A DNA stretch of 64,000 nucleotides from Planktothricoides sp. SR001 (GCF_001276715.1 NZ_LIUQ01000009.1:88138-152137); one strand, 5' to 3'. Shown: positions 10,401 through 19,554, counted from the first letter of the stretch. The notes: generated by a model not told the origin, from the sequence alone. Numbers and translations: made by a program.

Positions 10401-11455
10401 ATAAAACCGTGCGATTGTGGGACAGCTTTGGCAACCAAGTGGCAGCAGTCAGCGCCCATAATGCCGCCGTTCGATCGGTGGCGATCGCCCCAAATGGGCA
10501 GACGATGGTTTCTGGAGGTGAGGACACCAAGATTCAGTTATGGGATATTTCCGGGAGGAAACTGGCAACATTGCAGGGACATCAAGATGCTGTCAGATCC
10601 GTGGCCTTTTCCCCGGACGGCCAGACCATTGTTTCTGCCAGTGAGGACAAAACTGTCCGACTCTGGAACCTCCAAGGCCAGGAATTAGCGGTTTTCCGGG
10701 GACATGAGGCGCCTGTCTATTCCGTGGCCTTTTCCCCGGACGGCCAGACCATTGTTTCTGCCAGTGAGGACAAGACTTTGCGACTGTGGAACCGCCAAGG
10801 AGAGCAAAAAGCGGTTTTCTCCGGCCATAAAGATTATGTGCGATCGGTGGCCTTTTCCCCGGATGGCCAGACCATTGTTTCTGGGAGTTATGACAAAACG
10901 GTGCGACTTTGGGACCTCCAGGGCAATCAATTAAAGCTGTTTTCCGCGCATCAAGCCTCGGTTTACGCGGTGGCCTTTTCCCCGGATGGTCAGACCATTG
11001 TATCTGGGGGTGAGGATGATACTTTGCGATTATGGAACCGCCAAGGGGAACACAAAATTTTCCAGGGACATGACGATGCGGTGATTTCCCTGGCTTTTTC
11101 CCCGGATGGCCAGACGATTGTTTCTGGGAGTTATGACCATACCGTCAGGCTGTGGGATCTCTCCGGCAACCAACTGGCTGTCATTACCGGCCATGAAGCC
11201 CCTGTGTATTCCGTAGCCATGACCCCGGACGGCCAAAAAGTCATTTCCGGCAGTTCCGACAAGACGATTAGAGTCTGGCAAGGTTCTTGGCAGTCTTGGT
11301 TACTGGCAGGGTGTGAGAGGCTGCGATCGCATCCCGCATTGATTCAAGCCGAGGAATTGAGTGATGCGATCGCATTTCAGGCGAGGAAAACTTGTCAGCA
11401 ATGGCAGCAGAAAACTCACGCACCACAAAGACGCAAAGGACACAAAGAGGATTGA
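7433..11455 (+). CDS. Triple-TIR, membrane helix, 14-blade WD40 protein (paralogue 2)
   Basis: The 1340-residue protein repeats the plan of the first paralogue: TIR domains at about 1-160, 236-328 and 421-550 with glutamates E78, E308 and E493, helical linkers after each, a membrane helix at about 624-644, and fourteen WD40 units from about 690 to 1282. The second TIR is shorter than in the other copies. TPR-like repeats are absent; instead the protein ends after the WD40-associated WLLAGCERLR motif and a short helix. The last dozen residues (THAPQRRKGHKED) are coded by a copy of the dispersed CACAAAGACNCAAAGG repeat, so the original stop has been replaced. WD40 blades 9-13 are very alike at DNA level, which points to recent blade duplication. 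Confidence 0.92.
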   Translation: MAEFYDAFISYGRADSQEFAIKLYNCLTNAGFNIWFDQHDIPLAVDFQNQIDDGIAKADNFLFIISPHSVNSPYCQKEINLALKYHKRIIPLLHVEQITQEIWQRRNPQGTEAEWQDYQAKGLHSSFTNIPPEIAKINWVYFRENIDNINAALAGLIDLFYKHQDYVRQHTELLAKALEWAENKKPNRYLLVAEERQKAEDWLEIRFKGEQAPCQPTDLHCEFICESIKDANNFLTQVFIRYAEEDRGTMEKLTRTLQREKITIWTERSDIRKRMSFQEKLNRGILVSDNFVYLVSADSLQSDYCQKEINLALSYHKRVICFMVPSPEMEALPEFSYEHQANELIKQIRDDDKYYEYHKILLVQSLKWQEQNRHPSILFRGYKLQNFQAWLKVAETRLDHPPTALQQEFIAASSQYQAKSLEVFICYSRTDSDLARKINDALQSQGKLTWFDQESIAAGIDFQQEIYRGIEISDNFLFIISPSSVNSPYCAAEVEYAQKLNKRFVTILYNYHNLDPETLPPALAKIQWIDFNQPCDFYANFSELIRTIDTDREYLRSHTLWLQKASEWQEKGKNSDLLLRGSELTFAEVWLQESEANQRQPPPTALQKEYIGKSHRQKLHNRLWQIGILATFVTTVSGAAVFAGFQWQKAERQATIMGLRESALLANNLLSIKPLKALIWAIEITGESEAKLGQVLPQVQSSLSAAIAFAREQNQFRHESWVRSVAFSPDGKKIISSSSDRTVKIWDIQGNLLAVLNGHTHAVTSVAVSPDGQKVVSGSDDKTIRIWDISGQERGQFFGHKDIVTAVAFAPDGKTIASGSLDRTIRIWDVFGQPLGLLKGHEDIVTAVAFSPDGKMIISGSRDHTIRLWHISGQPLRVNNRVFKGHEADVTAVAVSSDGQRIVSAGADRTIRVWDISGNPLAVWNLGEIFALSLAIAPDDRKILAGNSDKTIGIWDMSGNEIAVLKGHQDSVWSVAFSPNGQTVVSGSRDKTVRLWDSFGNQVAAVSAHNAAVRSVAIAPNGQTMVSGGEDTKIQLWDISGRKLATLQGHQDAVRSVAFSPDGQTIVSASEDKTVRLWNLQGQELAVFRGHEAPVYSVAFSPDGQTIVSASEDKTLRLWNRQGEQKAVFSGHKDYVRSVAFSPDGQTIVSGSYDKTVRLWDLQGNQLKLFSAHQASVYAVAFSPDGQTIVSGGEDDTLRLWNRQGEHKIFQGHDDAVISLAFSPDGQTIVSGSYDHTVRLWDLSGNQLAVITGHEAPVYSVAMTPDGQKVISGSSDKTIRVWQGSWQSWLLAGCERLRSHPALIQAEELSDAIAFQARKTCQQWQQKTHAPQRRKGHKED

Positions 11456-11521
11456 TGATAATCTATTCAAAGAAACCCGCTTTCTGGCAGAAACCGGGTT
11501 TCTTCAAGAAACCGGGTTTCT
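11430..11521. repeat. Duplicated leader with family C palindrome before TIR-WD40 paralogue 3
   Basis: The element holds AAAGACGCAAAGGACACAAA and the near-perfect palindrome GAAACCGGGTTTCTTCAAGA onward (11490-11521). It overlaps the last codons of paralogue 2 and corresponds to 7303-7408. Confidence 0.8.
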
Positions 11522-11557
11522 ACTCGCACCATTAATTAAAAATGGTATTAAAAGCTT

Positions 11558-14500
11558 ATGCCTGAATTTTACGATGCCTTTATTTCCTATGGCCGCGCCG
11601 ATAGCCAAGAATTTGCCATCAAACTTTACAATTGCCTTACCAACGCTGGCTTTAATATCTGGTTTGACCATAATGATATCCCCTTGGCGGTAGATTTCCA
11701 AAATCAAATCGATGATGGCATTGCCAAAGCGGATAATTTTCTATTTATCATTTCCCCTCATTCGGTGAATTCCCCCTATTGCCAGAAAGAGATTAATCTG
11801 GCATTAAAATACCATAAGCGGATAATTCCCTTACTCCACGTGGAACAAATTACCCAAGAAACTTGGCAAGCCCGAAATCCCCAGGGTACTGAAGCCGAAT
11901 GGCAAGATTACCAAGCAAAAGGCTTAGATTCTTGTTTCACAAATATCCACCCAGGAATTGCCAGAATTAACTGGGTTTACTTTAGAGAAAATCTTGATAA
12001 TTTTGAAACCTCTTGCGGGGGCTTAATCCAAGTTTTTCAGCACCATGCAGATTATGTCAGTCAGCATACGGAATTGTTAGTCAAAGCCTTAGAGTGGGTG
12101 CGGGGAAAAAAGCAAAGTTCTTATTTATTAATTGGCGAAGCCAAACAAGGGGCAGAACGGTGGTTACAAGTGCGGTTTAAACATGAACAACCCCCTTGTT
12201 TGCCCACGGATTTACATTGCGAGTATATCTGTGCCAGTATTAAAAATTCTAATAACCTGATGACTGACGTTTTTCTCTGCTATGCAGAGGCAAACCGAGA
12301 GATGATGGAACAAATTACTCGAACTTTACGCAGAGAAAAATTGACGGTTTGGACGAAAATCACCGATATGGAAACCGGCATAAATGTTCAGGAACAAATT
12401 CACCGAGGAATTGCGGCGGCTGATAATTTCATTTATCTGATTTCTCCAGAGTCTTTACAATCAAAATACTGCCAAGCCGAAATTAAGTTAGCTTTAGCTT
12501 ACCATAAGCGGATTATTTGTGTAATTGTTGAACTCACCGATCAGCAAATGATTCCGTTGGAGTTGATAAATTTACCTTTTTTAAATCTTACCCCAAGGGA
12601 GAAAAAGGAAAATTATGGCCTAGTTATGGCTCAATTAATCAAACAACTGAATACCGATAAAAATTATTACCAACAACATAAAATTTTGCTAGTAAAAGCA
12701 CTCAAATGGCAAGAGCAAAAGTATAATCAGAGTATTTTATTAAGAGGATATAATTTACAGCATTTTCAAGCATGGCTGAAGGTGGCGAAAACTCGTCAGC
12801 AACATCCACCAATTCCTTTACAGGTAAAATTTATTGAGAAAAGTCTGAGTCAATCCACGATTTTTTCTTTAGAAGTGTTTATCTCTTATTCGCGGGTGGA
12901 TTCAGATTTTGCTCGTAAAATTAATGATGCCCTGCAATTACAAGGCAAAACTACCTGGTTTGACCAGGAAAGTATCGCCGCTGGGAGTGATTTTCAGCAA
13001 GAAATTTATCGGGGGATTGAACAGTGTGATAATTTTCTGTTTATTATTTCTCCCAGTTCCGTTAATTCTCCCTATTGTGGGGATGAGGTGGAATATGCTA
13101 AAAAGTTAAATAAGCGGTTGGTGACTATATTATATCGTCCCGTTGCTGCCGGTGATTTACATCCGATTTTAGCCCAGGTACAGTGGATTAATTTTAGTCA
13201 GCATGGAGGCGATTTTTATGCTAATTTTAGTGAGTTAATTAGAACCCTGGATACCGATCGCGAATATGTACATAGCCATAATCAATTGTTGCAACGAGCG
13301 ATCGCCTGGTATCAGAAAAAGCAAAATCCTGATTTGTTGTTACGGGGCAGCGAATTAGCGATCGCCGAAACTTGGTTAAAATCAGTCCAACGGCAGCAAA
13401 AACAACCACCAATCACCAAACTGCATCAAGCGTTTATTAGCAAAAGTCGCCAACAAGAACGTCTAGAAGCCGATCGCTGGAAACAACTGTATATTCAGGC
13501 AGAAAAACAACGCATTCGGGCGGAAATTGCCGAAATAAAAGCCCTAAATTCCCTATCCAAAGCCTACTTTTTATCTGACCAGCAACTCAAAGGACTTTTC
13601 GCGAGTATTCAAGCAGGTTTCAAATTAAAAAAAACCCGCGTTTCCGACTTTATTCGGCTGCAAACTATTAGCTTTTTACATACATCAATTTATCAAGTAA
13701 AAGAGCAAAATTGCTTAAATCACCATTATCAAGAGGTTGCCAGTATTTGCTTTAGTTACGACGGTGAAATTTTAGCCTCAGCCAGTGCGGATCAAACAAT
13801 TAAAATTTGGCGCAAAGATGGCCAATTATTAACCACCTTAACCGGACATACGGATCGTGTCTGTCAAGTTATATTTCATCCCCAGCCAAATGAACATCAA
13901 ACCCTCGTATCTGGTGGTCAAGATGGGTTGATTAAATTTTGGACTGTTGATGGGGAATTATTACAAACTATTGAAGGGCATAAACATGGGGTTTTCGGTT
14001 TGGCTTTTAGTCCCAATGGTCAAATATTAGCTTCGGTGGGTGCTGATAAAAAAATTAAGCTTTGGCAATCCGATGGAACTTGGATTAGAACTATTAGCGG
14101 TCATGGAGATCGAGTGGTGGATGTCACCTTTAGTCCTGATGGTCAAAAAATCGCCACCGCCAGTTATGATGGCACCGTGAGATTGTGGGATTTAAACAGC
14201 CGTAAAATGCAGGTTTTTCCCGGTCATTTCGGTGCCGTTTTGTCTGTGAAATTTAGTCCCGATGGTCAATTTTTAGCCTCTGGTGGTCGAGATAAAACGA
14301 TTATTTTGTGGAATAATGATGGGATTGAACAATTTAGTTTAAAAGGACATCAGGCAACGGTGTTAGATGTCACTTTTAGTGCCGATGGCCAAATCATTGC
14401 TTCCGCATCTGCCGATGGCACGGTGAAACTTTGGTCGCGCAAAGGTAAAGAATTACAGACTTTTTTCGGCCATCAAGGGGCGGTTTTTCAAGTAAAATTT

Positions 14501-15568
14501 AGCCCGATTCGTCCTGATGGGGAAATTTTGGCCTCTGGTTCGGCGGATGGGACGGTGAAACTTTGGCGACGAAATGCCCGTCTTATGCCCTGGGTGCAAT
14601 TGCCCGTGACTCAAATTACTCAGGTTAGTTTTAGTCGCGATCGCCAATTGTTTGCTACCGCTACCCCCGAAGGGTGGATGCAACTTTGGAACCTTGCCGG
14701 AATTGAACAGCAGTCTTTCCCAGGCAGTTTAGAAAGTTTACGCCAAATTTGCATTAGTCCCAAGGGAGATGCGTTCGCGAAGCGTTGCGGATGCATCATT
14801 GCTTCTGCGGGAGAAAGTGGGGTGATTAAACTCTGGGATCTGCAAGGGAAACAAACGCAGCCAATTTTTGGCCATGAAACCACCGTAGTGGATTTGGCAT
14901 TTAGTCCAGACGGCGAAAAACTGGTTTCTGTCAGCGCCGATGGCACTCTAAAATTATGGCAAATCTCCTATATTTATGCTAAAATTAGCCAAACTATCAA
15001 AATAAGCGATCGCAGTATTTTACGAGTCCAGTTTAGTCCCAATGGCCAAAACATTGTGGCGGCAAATACTGAGGGCAACCTTTATATTTTTGACGCCAAT
15101 GGGGGCTTATTAAACAGTTTTTCCGCCCATACTGCCAAAATTTGGGCGCTGGCTGTCAGTCCAGACAGTCAAATGATTGCTTCTGGTAGTGAAGATAAAA
15201 CCATTAAACTCTGGAATTTAGACGGGAAAATCCAACAAGTTTTCTCTGGACATGGCGATCGCATCGTCGATATTTGCTTTAGTCCCGATGGCAAAATTTT
15301 AGCCTCTGGCAGCGAAGATTACACCGTGAGAATTTGGAGTATAGACGGCAAATTTATGCAAGTTTTATCGGGACATCAAAGCAGTATAATCGGCATCCGG
15401 TTTAGTCAAGATGGCAAAACTTTAATCTCTGTAAGTAGCGATGGTATGGTAAAATTCTGGAACTTTGATTTAGATGATTTATTAACCCAAGGATGTGATT
15501 GGCTGCGAGATTATCTGAAAACTAATCCAGAAGTGGATGAAACAGACCGCCACCTGGGAATGTCATAA
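11558..15568 (+). CDS. Triple-TIR, helical region, 14-blade WD40 protein without membrane helix (paralogue 3)
   Basis: The 1336-residue protein has TIR domains at about 1-160, 236-330 and 438-560 with E78, E308 and E510 in place. No membrane helix is seen; residues 640-700 are a charged, probably coiled-coil stretch leading into AEIKALNSLSKA and SDQQLKGL, a helical segment common just before WD40 repeats in cyanobacterial STAND-type proteins. Fourteen WD40 units follow from about 725 to 1300, more diverged than in the other two, and blade 9 carries an eight-residue insertion from a small palindromic repeat. The end has the usual LLTQGCDWL motif. Lack of the membrane helix suggests a soluble partner of the two anchored paralogues, which is inference. 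Confidence 0.92.
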   Translation: MPEFYDAFISYGRADSQEFAIKLYNCLTNAGFNIWFDHNDIPLAVDFQNQIDDGIAKADNFLFIISPHSVNSPYCQKEINLALKYHKRIIPLLHVEQITQETWQARNPQGTEAEWQDYQAKGLDSCFTNIHPGIARINWVYFRENLDNFETSCGGLIQVFQHHADYVSQHTELLVKALEWVRGKKQSSYLLIGEAKQGAERWLQVRFKHEQPPCLPTDLHCEYICASIKNSNNLMTDVFLCYAEANREMMEQITRTLRREKLTVWTKITDMETGINVQEQIHRGIAAADNFIYLISPESLQSKYCQAEIKLALAYHKRIICVIVELTDQQMIPLELINLPFLNLTPREKKENYGLVMAQLIKQLNTDKNYYQQHKILLVKALKWQEQKYNQSILLRGYNLQHFQAWLKVAKTRQQHPPIPLQVKFIEKSLSQSTIFSLEVFISYSRVDSDFARKINDALQLQGKTTWFDQESIAAGSDFQQEIYRGIEQCDNFLFIISPSSVNSPYCGDEVEYAKKLNKRLVTILYRPVAAGDLHPILAQVQWINFSQHGGDFYANFSELIRTLDTDREYVHSHNQLLQRAIAWYQKKQNPDLLLRGSELAIAETWLKSVQRQQKQPPITKLHQAFISKSRQQERLEADRWKQLYIQAEKQRIRAEIAEIKALNSLSKAYFLSDQQLKGLFASIQAGFKLKKTRVSDFIRLQTISFLHTSIYQVKEQNCLNHHYQEVASICFSYDGEILASASADQTIKIWRKDGQLLTTLTGHTDRVCQVIFHPQPNEHQTLVSGGQDGLIKFWTVDGELLQTIEGHKHGVFGLAFSPNGQILASVGADKKIKLWQSDGTWIRTISGHGDRVVDVTFSPDGQKIATASYDGTVRLWDLNSRKMQVFPGHFGAVLSVKFSPDGQFLASGGRDKTIILWNNDGIEQFSLKGHQATVLDVTFSADGQIIASASADGTVKLWSRKGKELQTFFGHQGAVFQVKFSPIRPDGEILASGSADGTVKLWRRNARLMPWVQLPVTQITQVSFSRDRQLFATATPEGWMQLWNLAGIEQQSFPGSLESLRQICISPKGDAFAKRCGCIIASAGESGVIKLWDLQGKQTQPIFGHETTVVDLAFSPDGEKLVSVSADGTLKLWQISYIYAKISQTIKISDRSILRVQFSPNGQNIVAANTEGNLYIFDANGGLLNSFSAHTAKIWALAVSPDSQMIASGSEDKTIKLWNLDGKIQQVFSGHGDRIVDICFSPDGKILASGSEDYTVRIWSIDGKFMQVLSGHQSSIIGIRFSQDGKTLISVSSDGMVKFWNFDLDDLLTQGCDWLRDYLKTNPEVDETDRHLGMS
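14768..14794. repeat. Small palindromic repeat inserted in a WD40 blade
   Basis: The core GCGTTCGCGAAGCG is a palindromic dispersed repeat typical of filamentous cyanobacteria. Here it is flanked by two GATGC pentamers (14768-14772 and 14790-14794) and adds 24 bases, hence AFAKRCGC, in frame between strands of blade 9 of TIR-WD40 paralogue 3. Confidence 0.75.
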
Positions 15569-15649
15569 ATATCATCAATAAAATATCATCAATAAAATAT
15601 CATCAATAAAATATCATCAATAAAATATCATCAATAAAATATCATCAAT
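15567..15649. repeat. Six tandem copies of AAAATATCATCAAT
   Basis: A 14-base unit is repeated six times (first copy one base short), starting on the stop codon of TIR-WD40 paralogue 3. There are no spacers, so it is not a CRISPR. It is directly followed by the hairpin at 15651-15675. Confidence 0.95.
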
Positions 15650-15650
15650 G

Positions 15651-15675
15651 TAGGGTGAGCATTGCCCACCCTACA
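15651..15675. repeat. Family A palindrome (GTAGGGTGNGCA...TGCCCACCCTAC)
   Basis: An inverted repeat with arms GTAGGGTG-GCA and TGCCCACCCTAC. Other copies of this family are at 19492-19521, 21308-21337, 28993-29013 and 44656-44679. It could act as a transcript-end hairpin for the TIR-WD40 array. Confidence 0.85.
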
Positions 15676-16526
15676 GAGATCGTAAATCGGTAGTTTATAA
15701 TACAAAATTTTCTAATTTTTACAAATCCCCTGATATTTTACCACATTTGACAATTATTGCCCAAAAATCAACAACTGTTGACTTCGATCGCCGGTGGTAA
15801 ATGCTAAAATTGTCAAGGCTATGCGATCGGCATCAATTAAGCATTTCTTAAATATTCAGCAAATTCTTGAATCGGTCTAGTTTCTGCCAGTTGCCAAGAA
15901 CGGCTCATTGACAAAAACAATCAATAAGTTGCTTTACTAGCGGGAAAAAGATCGAGAAATGCTCAAAAAATTTCAAGGATACAAAGACCTGATTTGATTT
16001 GCGAGTGCTATAATCGGGGTAAAGCCTGCAAGCAACGCGCTTTTTTGCTTATGATGAACAATTTTCCCACAAAATCAGTCAAAATTAAGATAGATTGATG
16101 AAAGTTGGATAATTTTAGGGAATTTCCAGGATTTAATTTCTCTTAACTTGCTCAATGTAGCTAGTTAAACCGAAAAAACCCATAAACAAATTGGGGTCAT
16201 TTATAATATAAAGCCAACAAAAATTAACAATACTTAGTCAACCGTTAACAAATATTTAATGAGGTTAGAGTAAACTTAGAGAGTTCACTGTGAGGGATTC
16301 ATGCGGCTTTTATGGCAAAGCAAAAAAATCAACCAGATTGCCGTCAAGTCACCGACATGAAAATTGTTGAAAAAAAAATTTAATTTTTACCGAAAAATGT
16401 CAAGAAGTCTGAAAACAAATATTGATTTCGATAAATCAAAAATTATCGAAGAGTTTTACCGTTGCAAAATAATGGTGCAAAATAATGTTGAAAATATTTC
16501 AGAAATCAAGTGATTAGGAGGCTTCC
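15676..16526. other. AT-rich intergenic region, leader of the acyl-CoA synthetase gene
   Basis: About 850 bases without a supportable gene. It is AT-rich, contains several partial HIP1 sites, and the last part is probably the promoter and leader of the gene at 16527. I see no riboswitch, tRNA or convincing small ORF here. Confidence 0.6.
16516..16521 (+). promoter_or_regulatory. Strong Shine-Dalgarno AGGAGG
   Basis: AGGAGG lies five bases before the ATG at 16527 and fixes that start. Few other genes in the window have so good a site, which suggests efficient translation. Confidence 0.9.
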
Positions 16527-19355
16527 ATGCAAGTGAGATTAATCAACTCATTGAGACCAGCCGCAGACCCAGCCCACAATATATTAGGTGATAAACGCCA
16601 ACCCCTCGATGCGATTTTTGCACCGAAAAATGTGGCGGTAGTAGGCGCTACGGAAACTCCGGGCAGTGTGGGTAGAACCATTTTATGGAACTTAATGAGC
16701 AATCCCTTTGGGGGGACAATTTTTCCAGTGAATCCCAAACGCACCAGTGTTTTGGGCATCAAAGCCTATTCCACCATTGCGGAAATCCCTGAACCCGTTG
16801 ATTTAGCAATTATTGCTACTAAAGCGTCCACGGTTCCGGACATTATTCGCCAATGTGTTGATGCGGGAGTCAATGGGGCGATTATTGTTTCCGCCGGATT
16901 TAAAGAAATTGGCGAGGCTGGAGTCAAACTCGAACAAGAAATTCTGGACTATGCTCGTCGAGGAAATCTGCGAATTATTGGCCCCAATTGTCTGGGGGTG
17001 ATGAACCCATTAACCGGACTCAATGCTACTTTTGCTTCGGCGATCGCCCGTCCGGGAAATGTGGCCTTTATTTCCCAAAGTGGCGCACTCTGTACCTCGA
17101 TTCTCGACTGGAGTTTTCGGGAAAATGTCGGCTTTAGTGCCTTCGTTTCCATTGGTTCCATGTTAGACGTGGACTGGGGGGATTTGATCTATTATTTCGG
17201 CGAAGATCCGCGCACCCAAAGCATCGTCATCTATATGGAATCCGTGGGGGATGCTAGGTCTTTCCTCTCCGCAGCCCGAGAAGTTGCCCTGAGTAAGCCC
17301 ATCATTGTGATTAAAGCCGGTTGCACCGAACAAGCGGCCAAAGCGGCGGCCTCTCATACGGGGGCGATCGCCGGTAGTGATGCGGTCTTGGATGCGGCCT
17401 TCAGACGGTGTGGAGTCCTGCGAGTTCACAGTATTTCCTACCTATTTTACATCACTGAATTGTTGGCCAAACAACCGCCACCGAAAGGCCCACGGCTGAC
17501 CATTCTCACCAACGCGGGGGGCCCTGGAGTGATTACCACAGACGCTTTAGTTTCTCAAGGCAGCGAACTCACGGAACTTGCCCCAGAAACTATTGAAGCC
17601 CTCAATAAAATTCTGCCGCCCCATTGGAGTCATAACAACCCCATCGATATTTTGGGGGATGCGGACCCCGATCGCTATGCCAAAGCGTTAGAAATTGCGG
17701 CGAACGACCCCAACACCGATGGCTTATTAGTCATCCTCACCCCGCAGTCCATGACCGAGCCCACCCAAACGGCGGAAAAACTCAAACCATACAGCCGACT
17801 GAAAGGCAAGCCGGTTTTAGCCAGTTGGATCGGGGGCACCGAAGTCAGCGCGGGGGCGGAAATTTTGAATCAAGCGGGAATTCCTTGCTTCCCATTCCCG
17901 GATATGGCAGCGCGGTTGTTTGACTATATGCGGCGTTATAGCTACAACTTGCAGGGTCTTTATGAAACTCCCATGCGGATTCAAAAAGATGACCAAGCCA
18001 ACCGATTTTTAGCGGGCAAATTATCGGGGAAAACTGGCACCATTCCCGAAGAAATGACCGGACGGGCTTATGCGGATTTAATTATTAAAACCGCACGAGA
18101 TACCGGACGCACTACTTTAACCGAATTTGAATCCCAAAAAGTCTTTGCGGCTTATGGCATTCCCACGGTTAAAACCATGATCGGCACCAATGAAGAAAGA
18201 GCGGTTGCCGCTGCCGAAGAAATCGGTTATCCCGTCGCCGTGAAACTCTATTCTGACAGCATCACCCATAAAAGTGATGTCAGCGGAGTGCGCTTAAACC
18301 TGCATACTCCAGAGGAAGTAATTAGTGCTTATCGGGGCATAAAACAGGCGGTGACAGACAAAGTTGGCGCCGAATATTTTGATGGCGTGACCATTCAGCC
18401 GATGATTAAATCTGAGGGTTATGAATTAATTATCGGCAGCATGGTGGATCGGCAATTTGGCCCCGTGATGCTGTTTGGTGCGGGAGGAGTTTTGATTCAT
18501 GTCCTCGATGATTGCGCGATCGCCTTACCGCCATTAAATACCACTTTGGCACGACGGATGATGGAACAAACCAAAATCCACAAAATCCTCAAAGGGGTAC
18601 GCGGTCGTCAGCCGATTAACTTAGAAATTCTGGAGCAAATATTAGTCCGCTTTTCTTACTTGTTGGTGGAACAACCTTGGATTAAAGAAACGGATATTAA
18701 TCCCCTGTTAGTTTCCCACGATGGATTTATTGCCCTGGATGCGCGGATTATTTTACATGACTTAGAAGTCACCGAAGACCAGTTACCAGATTTGGCAATT
18801 CGTCCGTACCCTAATCAATATATCACTGAGTGGAAATTGCGTGACAATACCCCAGTGAAAATCCGCCCTATTCTGCCGGAAGATGAACCCTTAGTCCGGG
18901 AATTTCACGATCAACTTTCCGAACATAGTCTCTATTTGCGCTATGCCCAAATAATGAAAAAGAGTCGCCTACTCGTCCACGAACGGCTGTCTCGGATGTG
19001 CTTTATTGACTACGATCGCGAAATGTCTTTAGTTGTAGAATATCAAAATCTCGAAACCGGCAATACCCAGATTATTGCCATGAGTCGCTTAACCAAAATT
19101 ACCGGCACCGAGGACTCTGAATTTGCTATGCTAGTGAGCGATCGCTTCCAAGGCAAAGGATTAGGCACCAAACTACTAAGTTTAATGATTGACATTGGTC
19201 ACGCCGAAAAACATTCAGTGATTCGGGCAGAAATTCTCAGCGATAATTTCATCATGCAACATATCTGCAAAAAACTCGGTTTTCGGATTCACCGTCTCCC
19301 AGGAGAAGCAATGATCTCGGCAGATTTGCCCTTACAAATTCATCCGGTGATTTAA
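16527..19355 (+). CDS. ADP-forming acyl-CoA synthetase fused to GNAT acetyltransferase (PatZ/Pka-like)
   Basis: The 942-residue protein has, in order, a CoA-binding Rossmann domain (about 25-150, [12 protein letters not shown]), a succinyl-CoA-synthetase-like domain with the SHTGAIAG motif whose H277 matches the phosphorylated histidine, an ATP-grasp domain (about 530-760), and a C-terminal GNAT domain (about 770-935) with the acetyl-CoA loop [10 protein letters not shown]. This is the layout of bacterial protein acetyltransferases such as PatZ (YfiQ), where the synthetase part is often inactive and binds acetyl-CoA as a regulator. Here the catalytic histidine is kept, so NDP-forming acyl-CoA synthetase activity is possible as well. 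Acetylation of acetyl-CoA synthetase or other metabolic enzymes is the likely job. The gene stands alone with a long leader. Confidence 0.9.
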   Translation: MQVRLINSLRPAADPAHNILGDKRQPLDAIFAPKNVAVVGATETPGSVGRTILWNLMSNPFGGTIFPVNPKRTSVLGIKAYSTIAEIPEPVDLAIIATKASTVPDIIRQCVDAGVNGAIIVSAGFKEIGEAGVKLEQEILDYARRGNLRIIGPNCLGVMNPLTGLNATFASAIARPGNVAFISQSGALCTSILDWSFRENVGFSAFVSIGSMLDVDWGDLIYYFGEDPRTQSIVIYMESVGDARSFLSAAREVALSKPIIVIKAGCTEQAAKAAASHTGAIAGSDAVLDAAFRRCGVLRVHSISYLFYITELLAKQPPPKGPRLTILTNAGGPGVITTDALVSQGSELTELAPETIEALNKILPPHWSHNNPIDILGDADPDRYAKALEIAANDPNTDGLLVILTPQSMTEPTQTAEKLKPYSRLKGKPVLASWIGGTEVSAGAEILNQAGIPCFPFPDMAARLFDYMRRYSYNLQGLYETPMRIQKDDQANRFLAGKLSGKTGTIPEEMTGRAYADLIIKTARDTGRTTLTEFESQKVFAAYGIPTVKTMIGTNEERAVAAAEEIGYPVAVKLYSDSITHKSDVSGVRLNLHTPEEVISAYRGIKQAVTDKVGAEYFDGVTIQPMIKSEGYELIIGSMVDRQFGPVMLFGAGGVLIHVLDDCAIALPPLNTTLARRMMEQTKIHKILKGVRGRQPINLEILEQILVRFSYLLVEQPWIKETDINPLLVSHDGFIALDARIILHDLEVTEDQLPDLAIRPYPNQYITEWKLRDNTPVKIRPILPEDEPLVREFHDQLSEHSLYLRYAQIMKKSRLLVHERLSRMCFIDYDREMSLVVEYQNLETGNTQIIAMSRLTKITGTEDSEFAMLVSDRFQGKGLGTKLLSLMIDIGHAEKHSVIRAEILSDNFIMQHICKKLGFRIHRLPGEAMISADLPLQIHPVI

Positions 19356-19554
19356 TATAGCAATTGTCAGAATTATGAAGTACAAAAAAATTTGTCATTC
19401 CCGCGTTCGCGGGAATCCAGAAAACTTCTGTACTTCATTCGGACAATAACCACTATATTCGTTGATTGTTGATTGGTGATTGTTGATTGTTGTAGGGTGG
19501 GCAAAATTTTGCCCACCCTACTATTTACTGTATGATATAAATTAATATAAACTA
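19356..19554. repeat. Intergenic repeat cluster: hairpin at 19399-19412 and family A palindrome at 19492-19521
   Basis: The stretch holds CCCGCGTTCGCGGG (a perfect hairpin at about 19399-19412), a GTTGATT-rich run at 19461-19491, and the family A palindrome GTAGGGTGGGCAAAA/TTTTGCCCACCCTAC. No gene is visible. Confidence 0.8.

Noticed and set aside
15567..15649. Possible CRISPR array
   Set aside because: The 14-base units are contiguous with no spacers, and no cas gene is nearby. The same holds for the ATTTGTT and GTAGGGT arrays.
15837..15908. Short minus-strand frame MSRSWQLAETRPIQEF... of 23 codons
   Set aside because: It reads like protein sequence and may be a gene remnant, but it is too short and has no supporting context.
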